A DNA stretch of 64,000 nt from Paractinoplanes polyasparticus (GTDB lineage: Bacteria; Actinomycetota; Actinomycetes; Mycobacteriales; Micromonosporaceae). The notes beneath the pieces are model-generated. The model was not told the origin of the DNA, ran no database searches, and saw nothing but the letters and a program-made list of their open reading frames with translations. The stretch covers positions 1-64,000 of the forward strand of contig NZ_JAHWFK010000009.1 in NCBI RefSeq assembly GCF_019710575.1. Direction: 5' to 3'. This document shows positions 31,698-40,380 of the stretch, piece after piece. Numbering within the stretch: the first letter of the stretch is position 1; every line of letters starts with the position of its first letter. The translations under genes were made by a program, and so were the position numbers.

Positions 31698-32666
31698 CTA
31701 TTCGCCGCCGGCCGGTTCGCTGCCGACCGGCACGCCGGCCACCGGCGCGACCAGGTTCCGGCGCGGGCCGGCCAGGCACGCCTCGACCCGGAGGATCTGC
31801 CCGTGGGTGAACATGAACATCGCCACGTCGTCGGTGTAGTCCATGTAGTTCATGAACATGTCGCCGTCCGGCGCGTTGTTGCAGGTGATCGACGGAAAGG
31901 TGGGTGTGCCGAAGTTCTGGCCGGACTGGTTGGGCGTGTCCGCCACGAAGTCGGTGCCGCTGCACCCCGTGCCGTCGTCGCCACCGATGTGGAAGAGGTT
32001 GAGCCAGTGGCCGATCTCGTGGGTGGTGGTCCGCCCCAGGTTGAAGGGCGCGGCCGCCGTCCCGGTCGTGCCGAAGCCGGTGTGGGTGATCACCACGCCG
32101 TCGGTGGCCGGCGGCCCGCCGGGGAACTGGGCGTAGCCGAGCAGGCCGCCGCCGAGCTGGCAGACCCAGACGTTGAGGTAGCGGTCGGCCGGCCACGCGT
32201 CGGCGCCACCGCGGGCGGTGAACTTGACCGCGTCGTTGTCCGAGAAGGAACGCACGTCGGTGCGCCGCCGGGTGACGCCCGTGGTGGGGTTGCCCTCCGG
32301 GTCGACGCTCGCCCGCCGGAACTCGAGGCGCGCGTCGGCGACCAGGCCCTGCCACACCTTCGGCACGCCCTTGAGGTCGGCGTTGGCGGCCCGGAAGTCC
32401 TCGTTGAGCACGGCGATCTGGGTGTCGATCTGCTCCTCCGAGAGGTTCTGCTCGTCGGTGTTGTGCACGACGTGCACAACCACCGGGATCGTCACGACCT
32501 CGGCCCGGCTGGGCTGCTCCTCACCGGTCGCGAAGGCGAAGGCGAGGTTCTCGATGGCGGCCCGGTTGAGCCGGTAGTTCAGGCTTTCGTTCAGCAGGCG
32601 GCGGTGCACGTCCTCGCTGCCGCAGCGGCGCCGCGCCGGGGTCTCGACGATGTCGGCGGTGTCCAT
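31698..32666 (-). CDS. M43 (pappalysin-type) zinc metalloprotease
   Basis: A 322-residue protein. TTTHEIGHWLNLFH gives the zinc motif HExxHxxGxxH form (His216, Glu217, His220, His226), and the downstream MNYMDYTDD is the Met-turn of metzincins. The upstream part (IPVVVHVVHNTDEQNLSEEQIDTQIAVLNEDFRAAN) is the standard M43 prodomain-like fold. No signal peptide is visible at residues 1-40 (MDTADIVETPARRRCGSEDV), so export, if any, is by another route. A small protein gene (32686-32994) lies directly upstream on the same strand, 19 bases away. Confidence 0.88.
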   Translation of the reverse strand: MDTADIVETPARRRCGSEDVHRRLLNESLNYRLNRAAIENLAFAFATGEEQPSRAEVVTIPVVVHVVHNTDEQNLSEEQIDTQIAVLNEDFRAANADLKGVPKVWQGLVADARLEFRRASVDPEGNPTTGVTRRRTDVRSFSDNDAVKFTARGGADAWPADRYLNVWVCQLGGGLLGYAQFPGGPPATDGVVITHTGFGTTGTAAAPFNLGRTTTHEIGHWLNLFHIGGDDGTGCSGTDFVADTPNQSGQNFGTPTFPSITCNNAPDGDMFMNYMDYTDDVAMFMFTHGQILRVEACLAGPRRNLVAPVAGVPVGSEPAGGE

Positions 32667-32685
32667 CGGGCCTCATCTCCTCGCG

Positions 32686-32994
32686 CTATTTGCGGATCCT
32701 CAGCACCTGCTCGTCGTGCGCGACGATGTGCAGCACGCGGCTCCCCGCGCCGGCCCGCACCCGGAGGGCGCCGCCCTCCCCCGGTTCCCAGCTGCCCCGG
32801 CTCGCGGCGGCCCGGTCGGCCGGCCCGGCGGCATACTCCAGATAGCCGCCGCCCGGCCGGAACTCGACGCTCGGCCGCGGCGCCCGGCTGGGCGGGAAGG
32901 CAAACTCGGCCGGCCGGTAGACAGCCTGATCGTCGGTGTCCTCCTCGAAGGAGCGGTACCACCGCCGGTAAAGATCGGGCGAGATCTCTGGCAT
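32686..32994 (-). CDS. Small hypothetical protein paired with the M43 protease
   Basis: A 102-residue soluble protein, MPEISPDLYRRWYRSFEEDTDDQAVYRPAEF at the start, then beta-like segments (SVEFRPGGGYLEYAAG, GALRVRAG, VLHIVAHDEQVLRI). The end resembles a small lipocalin-like or beta-barrel domain. ATG 32994 is followed by an acidic N-terminus; a longer start (MLSPW ...) is possible. It precedes the protease gene with a 19-base gap. It might be an inhibitor or substrate of the protease, but that is inference. Confidence 0.65.
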   Translation of the reverse strand: MPEISPDLYRRWYRSFEEDTDDQAVYRPAEFAFPPSRAPRPSVEFRPGGGYLEYAAGPADRAAASRGSWEPGEGGALRVRAGAGSRVLHIVAHDEQVLRIRK

Positions 32995-33138
32995 GTTCCG
33001 CAACCCTTCGAACGGTGCCTTCGGTGGTGGCCAGGGTGACAGCATCACCGCTGGTGGGCCCGCCTGCGTCCGTGATCCGACACCGTTTCGGACGAACGAC
33101 CGATGACCCTTGCCGAGGGCTGCGCGCACCGTCGAGCG

Positions 33139-33798
33139 ATGAGCTGGAAACCGCGCACCGCGCACCGCGTGGCCGCGATAGACGCCTACCGCTTCCCGGC
33201 GGCCGTGCGCCAGCGCCTCGCGTCCGAACACGACAGCCTGAACCAGGCGGGCCTCGACCAGGTCGAGTCGGCCACCCGCCAGTGGTTCCGCCTGGCCGCC
33301 CGCCATCCGCGGGCCAAGCTGACCATGCCTTCGCTGATCGCCGCCGCACTGTGGACCGAGTTCTCCCGCCAGACCACCGAATACGCCGCCTTCTGCACCG
33401 AGGCTTTCGGCCGCGCGCCGCTCGACAGACCTTCCTCACCCGGGCCGACAGCACCGGCTTCCTCATCCGGGCCGACAGCACCGGCTTCCTCATCCGGGCC
33501 GGCCGCGCTCGCCGAGACGTTCCGGTTCGCCCGGCAGGACGAGAACTGCGGTCCGGCCGCGCTTCCACTGCTCTTCCGGATCGACCAGCAGCTGTCGATC
33601 CGCGGCGGCTACCGCTACCTGGCCGACTGCGGCGGCCGAGGCACCTGCTACGACGTGCCCGGCGCCGTCTGCCTGCAACACCTCAAAGGCCCCGGCCGAC
33701 TGCTCCGCGGCCGCAACCGGTTCGGCCCGCCCCCACCCGGCAACTCCGGCCCCGTCGGGGAAGGCATGGCCTGTGGAGGCGGTTGCGGCTCGTCGTAA
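33139..33798 (+). CDS. Glycine-rich/DUF1399-like protein with a repeat linker
   Basis: A 219-residue protein. Residues about 1-95 (MSWKPRTAHRVAAIDAYRFPAAVRQRLASEHDSLNQ ... MPSLIAAALWTEFSRQTTEYAAFC) resemble the helical glycine-rich-domain-containing family related to DUF1399, in which the LW and YxxFC residues are conserved. Then come 9-residue repeats SSPGPTAPA made by a 27-base DNA repeat, a second domain (YRYLADCGGRGTCYDVPGAVCLQHL) rich in Cys, and a glycine/cysteine tail GGGCGSS. It may be secreted or bind metal through its cysteines; no signal peptide is seen. It is divergent from the protease operon. Confidence 0.62.
   Translation: MSWKPRTAHRVAAIDAYRFPAAVRQRLASEHDSLNQAGLDQVESATRQWFRLAARHPRAKLTMPSLIAAALWTEFSRQTTEYAAFCTEAFGRAPLDRPSSPGPTAPASSSGPTAPASSSGPAALAETFRFARQDENCGPAALPLLFRIDQQLSIRGGYRYLADCGGRGTCYDVPGAVCLQHLKGPGRLLRGRNRFGPPPPGNSGPVGEGMACGGGCGSS
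33431..33501. repeat. 27-base tandem repeat, 2.6 copies, in frame
   Basis: Copies at 33431-33457, 33458-33484 and a partial one from 33485, nearly identical (one base change in the first), encode the SSPGPTAPA linker repeat. Because 27 is a multiple of three, copy number can vary without frameshift. Confidence 0.88.
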
Positions 33799-33839
33799 TG
33801 CGTTGCGGTCACGGCCGATGAGCGGCCAGGCTGCGGGGC

Positions 33840-34613
33840 GTGACGGAATCCGTGATCGAGATTTTCGACCGTGTCGCCGAGCGCTACGACGACGTCCTGC
33901 CGTTCTTCTCGGAGTTCGGGCGGCTCACCGCTCGGCGGTTGCCCGAGCCGCAGCCCGGCGGTCGCCTGCTCGACATAGGAACGGGAAGAGGCGCGATCGC
34001 CGTCCCGGCGCGGGACCGCGGATACGAGGTCACAGCGACCGACGCGGCGCCCGGCATGGTCGCGCGGCTGCGACAGGAACAACCGGGCCTGGACGCGAGG
34101 CTGATGGACGCGGCCCGGCTCGAGTTCCCCGACGAGTCGTTCGACGTGGTGACCGCCGGCCTGGTCATGCACCTCGTGGACGACGCGGCAGCGGTCACGC
34201 GCGAGGTGCGGCGCGTGCTACGCCCGGGTGGGCTGTTCGCATTCACGACGCCGGGCCGGGTGCCCGAGGGTTTCGAGTTCGCCGACGGGGCCAACGCGCT
34301 GTTCGGCGAGTTCGCCCGGCACCTGCCGCCGCAGGGCAGCATGGGTGCCCCGTTCGACGAGGTCGAGACGCTGACCGAAGCCGGGTTCGTGCCCCGGCGG
34401 CAGACGGATCTGAGGCTGGAGCTGCCCGTTCCCGACGCCGAGACCCTCTGGCAGTGGTTCCAGACGCACGGCACGCGCAAATACTTCGACGATCTGCCGC
34501 CCGAGCGCCGCGACGAGTTCCGCCGCCGGCTGATCGACGACCTCGAGGGTCGCCGCCGCCCGCTGCTCCTGCGCCGGTACGCGTGGCTGCACGAGGCCCG
34601 GAAAAGCGATTGA
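33840..34613 (+). CDS. Class I SAM-dependent methyltransferase
   Basis: A 257-residue cytosolic enzyme starting GTG 33840. RLLDIGTGRGAIAVPARDRGYEVTATDAAPGMVARLR (residues about 40-77) is motif I (DIGTGRG) with the acidic end of strand 2, VVTAGLVMHLVDD is motif IV and VLRPGGLFAFTTPGR motif VI. The C-terminal half (LRLELPVPDAETLWQWFQTHGTRKYFDDL) is typical of small-molecule methyltransferases of the Methyltransf_11/25 type. The substrate is unknown. It lies 22 bases before the RNA ligase gene on the same strand. Confidence 0.83.
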   Translation: MTESVIEIFDRVAERYDDVLPFFSEFGRLTARRLPEPQPGGRLLDIGTGRGAIAVPARDRGYEVTATDAAPGMVARLRQEQPGLDARLMDAARLEFPDESFDVVTAGLVMHLVDDAAAVTREVRRVLRPGGLFAFTTPGRVPEGFEFADGANALFGEFARHLPPQGSMGAPFDEVETLTEAGFVPRRQTDLRLELPVPDAETLWQWFQTHGTRKYFDDLPPERRDEFRRRLIDDLEGRRRPLLLRRYAWLHEARKSD

Positions 34614-34635
34614 TCACGATGCGACGATCAAGCGC

Positions 34636-35211
34636 ATGAAGAAGATTCCCACGCTGTTCCTGCGGGACCCCGACAACCGGAAGCGCCTGCTGCCCGAGGT
34701 GCACCCCGGCTGCGGCTGGGTGCTGGCCGGAGAGGGAGTCGCAACCCGCAAGTACGACGGCACCTGCGTCCTGCTCGACGAGGCCGGCGTGTGGTGGGCC
34801 CGGCGCGAGGTCCGCCCCGGCCGCACCCGCCCGCCCGGCTACCGCGCGGTGATGACCGACGAGGTCACCGGCAAGACGGTGGGCTGGGAACCGATCGCGC
34901 AGTCGTCCTACGCCCGCTACCACGCCGAGGCCCTCGAGTCGCATCCCCGCGCCTTCAAGCCCGGCACCCACGAGCTGATCGGCGAGAAAATCAACGGCAA
35001 CCCCGAGTCCGTACCCGGCCACGCCCTGGTGGCCCACGCCGAAGCCGACCGCCTAGAAGTCCCCACAGACTTCGCCACCCTGCGCGACTGGCTACTGGCT
35101 CACCCCCACTACGAGGGCATCGTCTGGCACCACCCCGACGGCCGCCGAGCCAAGCTCAAGCACCGCGACTTCGCCCTGGCCTCGACAGACTCCCCAATAC
35201 TCGTCATGTGA
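34636..35211 (+). CDS. Small stand-alone RNA ligase family protein
   Basis: A 191-residue protein with the nucleotidyltransferase motifs of polynucleotide ligases. Motif I is RKYDGT (lysine 39, KxDG), motif III-like THELIGEKIN at 111-120, motif IV YEGIVW with Glu160, and motif V AKLKHRDF with Lys173 and Lys175. The usual OB-fold is absent; the whole protein is just the catalytic domain, as in the DUF5565-type RNA ligases. Such enzymes seal RNA nicks or breaks by ATP-dependent adenylation; a repair role for damaged RNA is inferred. Its stop overlaps the start of a membrane protein gene (GTGA). Confidence 0.88.
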   Translation: MKKIPTLFLRDPDNRKRLLPEVHPGCGWVLAGEGVATRKYDGTCVLLDEAGVWWARREVRPGRTRPPGYRAVMTDEVTGKTVGWEPIAQSSYARYHAEALESHPRAFKPGTHELIGEKINGNPESVPGHALVAHAEADRLEVPTDFATLRDWLLAHPHYEGIVWHHPDGRRAKLKHRDFALASTDSPILVM

Positions 35212-35624
35212 ATCTTCGCGCCCGCCCCGGCTTCGCCCGCACCTTCCTGGCCGCCTACATCGGCGGCTCCCTCCTGACGGACGGAGTCGCCGACGTGTCC
35301 CAGGGCGACCATTGGGGCTGGCCTTGGATCACCGTCGGCGCGGCCGCCCTCTGGCTGCTGGTGCAACACCTGCGCGAACAGGCCCTACGAGGCCTCGACC
35401 GCCCCGACACCACCTGGGCCCGCGTCGACACCGCCAACGCGGCCATCCTGGCCGTACTCATCACGCTGATGGTCATAGACGCCACGGTCGACCCCGACAG
35501 CCCCGCCGCCGGAGCCGCCACCTACGCCCTGGCCGCCGTCTACGCAGCCCTACTTCTCGACTTCGTCATCCAGCGCCGCCAGACAGTGCGAGCCTCGACC
35601 ACCCATACCGCACCTACCGCCTGA
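35208..35624 (+). CDS. Small membrane protein coupled to the RNA ligase gene
   Basis: A 138-residue protein starting GTG 35208, which overlaps the RNA ligase stop codon (GTGA). It has hydrophobic stretches at about residues 10-25 (TFLAAYIGGSLLTD), 40-52, 75-90 (AILAVLITLMVIDATVD) and 100-118 (AATYALAAVYAALLLDFVIQ), so probably three to four membrane passes, and a polar C-terminus. No family is recognised. Coupling to a ligase suggests a shared function, for example membrane damage sensing, but no evidence beyond position supports it. Confidence 0.7.
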   Translation: MNLRARPGFARTFLAAYIGGSLLTDGVADVSQGDHWGWPWITVGAAALWLLVQHLREQALRGLDRPDTTWARVDTANAAILAVLITLMVIDATVDPDSPAAGAATYALAAVYAALLLDFVIQRRQTVRASTTHTAPTA

Positions 35625-35816
35625 TCAACCGGCGTTCAGGTCGCTTCCCGGGGCGCACTGCCGTTCCCCGGTGATGACCGGTCGATCAGGCGCTCATCTG
35701 CACGCGGCCGTTCGGTCGGCTCAGTGACGGCTCGTGATCCGGCGGCTATCCGTGCCGCAAATCCGCGCAACTCCTAGACCGCCATCGCCATGACAGGAAC
35801 GTCCCGCCCGGGGTTG

Positions 35817-36560
35817 TCAGTCAGTTGATCCGTCTGTGCCAGCCTCTTGTCCTCCTGCTACGGGTCGACGGTCCGCCACTGTCTCCAGCGCGTCCGGGTT
35901 GACCGGTTCGGCGGGTTCCGTGCGCTCTTCTCCAGGCGTACTAACAGCGGTGGTGCTGTCCGAATCGATCGACCCTGCTGCGTTCGTTGCACCGGGGGCC
36001 TCTGCGCCGATCGCCATCAGCAGCGCTGTAAGCAAGGTCGCCATTGACGCGGCAGTCAAGACGAAGTTCTCCTGACTCCTGAAGTCTTCGAACGCCGAGC
36101 CACCCAGCGCCATGCCTTCCCCGACCACACAGGCCAGGATCACCCAACCCAAATCTGAAGTGTTCAGCCTCTTGGACCAATTCACATCTATTGTCAACGC
36201 GAGCAGGAAGACCGGTATGACCTGAGCTGAGGTCGAGAAGAACTCGGTTCCAATTTCGGGAATGTTGCGATAGTTGGAGGCGTACCACCAGAAATAGAAA
36301 ATTGCAACGAGGCCCACCACAGGAGGAAGCCAGCTGAAGGTTCGTGCACATTGTCGCGCCAACTCTATCTTTGGGGTCAGCGCTATATATGCCGCCAACG
36401 TGGGAAAGATTGCGTAGACGGCGCCGATGACGAGCCAATCTCCGTTGTCGCCGTCAGGGTCCACAAATCGGAGCAAACCCAAGACCGATAGATACGAGAC
36501 AAAATAGATTGCAGGAAGCAGGCGCTTTTGGGTCCGGGCAGTGGGACGACGCCAGCTCAA
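35817..36560 (-). CDS. Orphan multi-pass membrane protein of lower GC
   Basis: A 247-residue protein. About six hydrophobic segments are seen between residues 13 and 190 (LPAIYFVSYLSVLGLLRF, WLVIGAVYAIFPTLAAYIAL, WLPPVVGLVAIFYFWWYAS, VIPVFLLALTIDV, LGWVILACVVGEGMAL, TAASMATLLTALLMAIGA), then a long acidic Ser/Thr/Glu/Pro tail. The coding DNA is less GC-biased at third positions than neighbours, with runs such as AATAGAAAATTGC, so it was probably acquired. It sits at the left edge of the IS-rich island. No family recognised. Confidence 0.65.
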   Translation of the reverse strand: MSWRRPTARTQKRLLPAIYFVSYLSVLGLLRFVDPDGDNGDWLVIGAVYAIFPTLAAYIALTPKIELARQCARTFSWLPPVVGLVAIFYFWWYASNYRNIPEIGTEFFSTSAQVIPVFLLALTIDVNWSKRLNTSDLGWVILACVVGEGMALGGSAFEDFRSQENFVLTAASMATLLTALLMAIGAEAPGATNAAGSIDSDSTTAVSTPGEERTEPAEPVNPDALETVADRRPVAGGQEAGTDGSTD

Positions 36561-36770
36561 GGTTGACTCCTCGGGGCGAAGCGCTCAAGGCGGCCGAAAG
36601 GCATCGCCATCATGCACTGTATGTGGTCGCTGCGACCGTGAGATTCCGGCGGAGTGAGCACTCGGCATGCGCTGATCCGACCTCAATCTGGACAGCGGCA
36701 CATGGGAGAAAGCCCGCCTCCCGACCGACTCAGCCGGTCACCACTGGCGATTGTCACCCCGTTAGCCTGG

Positions 36771-37125
36771 GCCCTTCGTTAAGGGTTGTCCAAGGGCTGG
36801 GCTGAAATAGAAAAGTGCCTTCCGATCAGGGGAAATAGGGCTTATCGAGAGTCCTGTTGTCCCGCCACGGAAGGCACTTGCAGGGTGAAGATTACCGCAA
36901 CACGTCCGAAGATCACGGCGGCCGGGGACGGTCCGGGCGTGGTCGGTCACGCTTTGGCCGGGTTGCGGCAGCGGCGGCGGCGGCCACGATCCGGGCCGGA
37001 TCACGGTCGATGTGGCGGTGATGCTCGCCGATGGTGGTGAGGCCATCGCCGATCTGGCGGTGCGGCGTAACGAGGCCGGCCTGTTCGGGTCGGTCGCCTC
37101 GGACCCCACGGCGTGGCGACTGCTG
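36771..37125 (+). mobile_element. Truncated left end of an IS1380-type element (copy 1)
   Basis: It begins GCCCTTCGTTAAGG like copy 2 at 38665 and runs in parallel with it through AAGTGCCTTCCG ... CGGAAGGCACTT (36813-36824 and 36869-36880, a 12-base inverted repeat), the GTG start of the transposase at 36886, and the VKITATRPK... reading frame. About 60 bases present in copy 2 after HAG are missing here, and similarity ends at about 37125. There is no right end, so it is a degenerate remnant in direct orientation to copy 2. Confidence 0.8.
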
Positions 37126-37213
37126 TCGCTGAGCCAGGTCCTCTCGCTCGCCACGCCGGCCGGCGCGCTGGAGATGATCAGCGCTGGGAGATGACGCTCG
37201 GGGCGTCGTGTCA

Positions 37214-38620
37214 TCAGCCTGTGCGCAGCGCCGTTGCGGCGTCTCGCAGTGCGTTAGCGAGTCGATCGACGTCATCGTCTGTGGTGGCCCAGTTCGAGAA
37301 GGACACCCGCACCGCTGCTCGACCGTGCCATACGGTTCCGGCGACCCAGGCCTCGCCGCTGTGGCGTACGTGCTCGCACACCTGCCAGGTGGTCTCGTCG
37401 TCGTCGACCCGGACGAGGACCTGGTTGAGCACGACGTCGTTGCAGACGATGAAGCCGGCGTCATCGCGGACGGCGTCAGCCAGCCGGCGGGCGTGATCAC
37501 AGCAGCGTTCGATCAGGGCCTGGACGCCGGGGCGGCCCAACGACGCCAGTGCCGCGTACACGGGCACGGCGCGAGATCGGCGGGACATCTCGGGGACGAG
37601 GACGCCGGGTTCACGGGCGGTGCTGGTGGGCAGGTAGCTGGTGGTTGCGCCGAGCGCGGCGCGAGCGGCGTTGGGGTGATTCACGATGGACAGGCCGCAG
37701 TCGTATGGGACGTTGAGCCATTTGTGGGCATCGGTCGACCAGGAATCGGCTCGCTCGACCCCGGCGACGAGTTCCGACAGGCGTGGTGATGTCTGTGCCC
37801 ACAGTCCGAATGCGCCGTCGACGTGGACCCATCCGCCGTGTTCGCGGGTCAGGTCGACGATCTGTGCCATGGGGTCGCAGGCGCCGGAGTTCACGTTGCC
37901 GACTTGTGCGCACACGATGGCGGGAGTTGGGTCGGCGGCGAGGGTGTCGGCGAGCGCGTCGGCGAGCATCGCTCCTTGGTCATCGACGGCGACGCGTTCG
38001 ACGAGGCGCGCTCCCAGGCCGATCATCTGGATTGCCTGCAGCACCGACGGGTGGACCTCGTCGCCGGCGATCACGCGGACGCGGGGGGCCTGAGTGAGCC
38101 CATCGGCCTCAACGTCCCAGCCCTGCCGTTGCAGTAGGACGTGGCGTGCGGCGAGCAGACCGACGGTGTTGCCGGCCGTGGCGCCGGTGACGAACCCGAC
38201 CGTCGCTTCAGTCGGCAGACCTAGCACCTGCAGGATCCACTGTTCAGTGACGGCATCGACCGCGGCACCTGCCGGCGAGGACATCCGGCTGTAGGCGGTC
38301 TGGTCCCAGGTGGACACCAACCAGTCGGCAGCCAGCGCGGCGGGAAGGGACCCGCCGACGACGAGCCCGAAGTAGCGGGGACCGGCGCTGGCGATGGTGG
38401 CTGGGCCGAGGATCGCGGCCAGCCGTTGGACCACTGCCACTGCATCCGTGGCGTGCTCCGGGACCGGGCCGCTGAGAAGGTCCAGGACCTCGTCGTAGCC
38501 GGTAATCGCGTCCACATGTCGGTCCGGCAGATCCCGCAGGTACTCCATCGCCAATTCCGCTGCCCGCCGAAGAACGATATGTGCCCCATCAAAGGAATCA
38601 GAGGCGGTGCTGTGATCCAT
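37214..38620 (-). CDS. PLP-dependent decarboxylase (group II), between two IS copies
   Basis: A 468-residue cytosolic enzyme. Family blocks: VHPSVLQAIQM (His190 stacks on the cofactor), WVHVDGAFGLWA (Asp268 pairs with the pyridine nitrogen), and the PLP lysine in DAHKWLNVPYDCG (Lys300). TGATAGNTVGLLAARHV and SAGPRYFGLVVGGSLPAALAADW are typical of the aspartate/aromatic-amino-acid decarboxylase family. Substrate unknown. GC use is like the host. It lies between IS1380-type copies 1 and 2 and 45 bases from copy 2, so it looks like cargo of a composite element. It has no neighbours of related function. Confidence 0.9.
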   Translation of the reverse strand: MDHSTASDSFDGAHIVLRRAAELAMEYLRDLPDRHVDAITGYDEVLDLLSGPVPEHATDAVAVVQRLAAILGPATIASAGPRYFGLVVGGSLPAALAADWLVSTWDQTAYSRMSSPAGAAVDAVTEQWILQVLGLPTEATVGFVTGATAGNTVGLLAARHVLLQRQGWDVEADGLTQAPRVRVIAGDEVHPSVLQAIQMIGLGARLVERVAVDDQGAMLADALADTLAADPTPAIVCAQVGNVNSGACDPMAQIVDLTREHGGWVHVDGAFGLWAQTSPRLSELVAGVERADSWSTDAHKWLNVPYDCGLSIVNHPNAARAALGATTSYLPTSTAREPGVLVPEMSRRSRAVPVYAALASLGRPGVQALIERCCDHARRLADAVRDDAGFIVCNDVVLNQVLVRVDDDETTWQVCEHVRHSGEAWVAGTVWHGRAAVRVSFSNWATTDDDVDRLANALRDAATALRTG

Positions 38621-38664
38621 CTACTTCTCCTTCACCCGAACTCGACCGTGCAGGACTAGCCTCA

Positions 38665-40322
38665 GCCCTTCGTTAAGGGCTGTCCACGGGTTGGGCTGGA
38701 AACGCAGAAGTGCCTTCTGATCTGGGAAAAATAGGGCTTGTCGAGAGTCCTGTTCATCCCGTCACGGAAGGCACTTGCAGGGTGAAAGCTACCCCAACAC
38801 GTCCGAAGATCGTGGTCACAGGCGGCGGGCGGGGCGTGGTCAGTCACGCCGGTGCCTGACTGCTCGCCGATCTCGCCGACGCGACCGGTCTGACCAGCAC
38901 GTTCAACCAAGCTCTCGCCGGGCTGCGGCAGCGGCAGCGTGGTCACGACCCCGGCCGGATCGCGGTGGACCTGGCGGTGATGCTCGCCGACGGCGGCGAA
39001 GCCATCGCGGATCTCGCCGTGCTGCGCGACCAGGCCGCACTGTTCGGGCCGGTCGCCTCGGACCCGACCGCGTGGCGGCTGCTCGCCGACCTCGACGAAC
39101 CGATGCTGGCCGAGCTGCGCGCGGCCCGGGCGGCGGCCCGCGAGGTCGCCTGGGCCCAGCACACCGAGACCCGCGGCGAGCTACCCGCACCAACAGTGGC
39201 CGATCAGCAGGTGCCGGGCCTGGTCCTGGACGTCGACGCCTCCATCGTGCTCTGCCACTCCGACAAGGAATCAGCGACCCGGACCTGGAAGAAACCTTCG
39301 GCTTCCACCCGTTGTTCTGTTTCCTGGACAACACCGGCGAGGCCCTGTCGGGTCTGCTGCGGGAAGGCCGGGCCGGGTCGAACACGACCGCTGACCACAT
39401 CACCGTCCTCGACCACGCCCTCGCCCAGATCCCCGATGCGCATCGGCACGGCACCCCGATCCTGCTGCGCTCCGATTCGGCCGGCTCCAGCCACGGCTTC
39501 CTCGCCCACATCCGTGTCCTACGCGACCAGCACATCGATATCCGCTTCTCCGTCGGCCTGGCGATCACCAAACCGATCCGGGAAGCCATCCGGCCGGTCG
39601 CCGACTGGATCCCCGCCGTCGACGTCGACGGCGACCTTCGTGAACACGCCGAAATCTGCGAGATCACTGGCCGATTCCCCGCCGACGGTTTCCCCGAAGG
39701 CACCCGATTCATCGTCCGCCGCGAACGACCCCACCCCGGCGCCCAACTGACCTTGTTCGACACCCTCGAAGGCTGGCGGCACCAAGTGATTGCCACCGAC
39801 ACCCCACCCCACCCGGCGGCGGATCGATCCAGTACCTGGAAGCCCGCCACCGGGCTCACGCCAGAGTGGAAGATCGCATCCGAACGGGAAAGGACACCGG
39901 CTTCGGCCGGTTCCCGTCCCGCGTCTTCGCGATCAACCAGGCCGGGCTACAACTCGCCCTGACCGGCATCGACCTGCTCGCCTGGACCCAAACCCTGCTG
40001 CTGGACGGCGACCTCGCCAAAGCCGAGCCGAAGAAGCTGCGCTACCGGCTGCTGCACGTCGCCGCCCGGATCACCCGCACCGCCCGCCGGACCCACCTGG
40101 CCATCGCCGAGCACTGGCCCTGGACCGACGCGCTGGTCACCGCGTTCACCCGGCTCGCCGCGCTACCCCGACCAGCCGGCTGACCCGCCCCCGCATCCCG
40201 ACGAACACCCCGGAGGAACCCGGCTCCGCGCCGGGCCCACACCATGCCCGAGACCACGCACCACCAGCCGAACACCAACAAAATCGATCAGCAGCGATGA
40301 ATCACGGGCTTAACGAAAGAGG
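38665..40322 (+). mobile_element. IS1380-family insertion element, degenerate (copy 2)
   Basis: About 1658 bases, the usual size of IS1380-type elements. The left end is GCCCTTCGTTAAGGGC; the right end GGGCTTAACGAAAGAGGG carries the inverted TTCGTTAAG core. A subterminal inverted repeat (AAGTGCCTTCTG at 38708-38719, CGGAAGGCACTT at 38765-38776) ends a few bases before the transposase start. The transposase has an internal stop and two frameshifts, so the element is immobile unless helped in trans. Confidence 0.85.
38782..40183 (+). pseudogene. IS1380-family transposase, broken
   Basis: Starting at GTG 38782 (VKATPTRPKIVVTGG), the frame hits a TGA at 38857-38859 where relatives have a residue between HAGA and LLADLADATGLT. 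It resumes in the same frame, then shifts at about 39270 (DVDASIVLCHSDKES continues as EETFGFHPLFCFLDNTGEALSGLLREGRAG, including the catalytic NTG/DxD-type region) and again at about 39830, and ends as ...TWTDALVTAFTRLAALPRPAG with TGA at 40181-40183. All blocks of a DDE transposase of this family are recognisable, so decay is recent. Confidence 0.85.
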
Positions 40323-40380
40323 GAGGTTAGTGATCCAGACATCGGCCGGGGCGGCGACTCACCCCACCGCGACCGCCCCC

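Noticed and set aside
40042..40281. Minus-strand frame within the IS region
   Set aside because: Shadow of the IS1380 transposase end on the plus strand.
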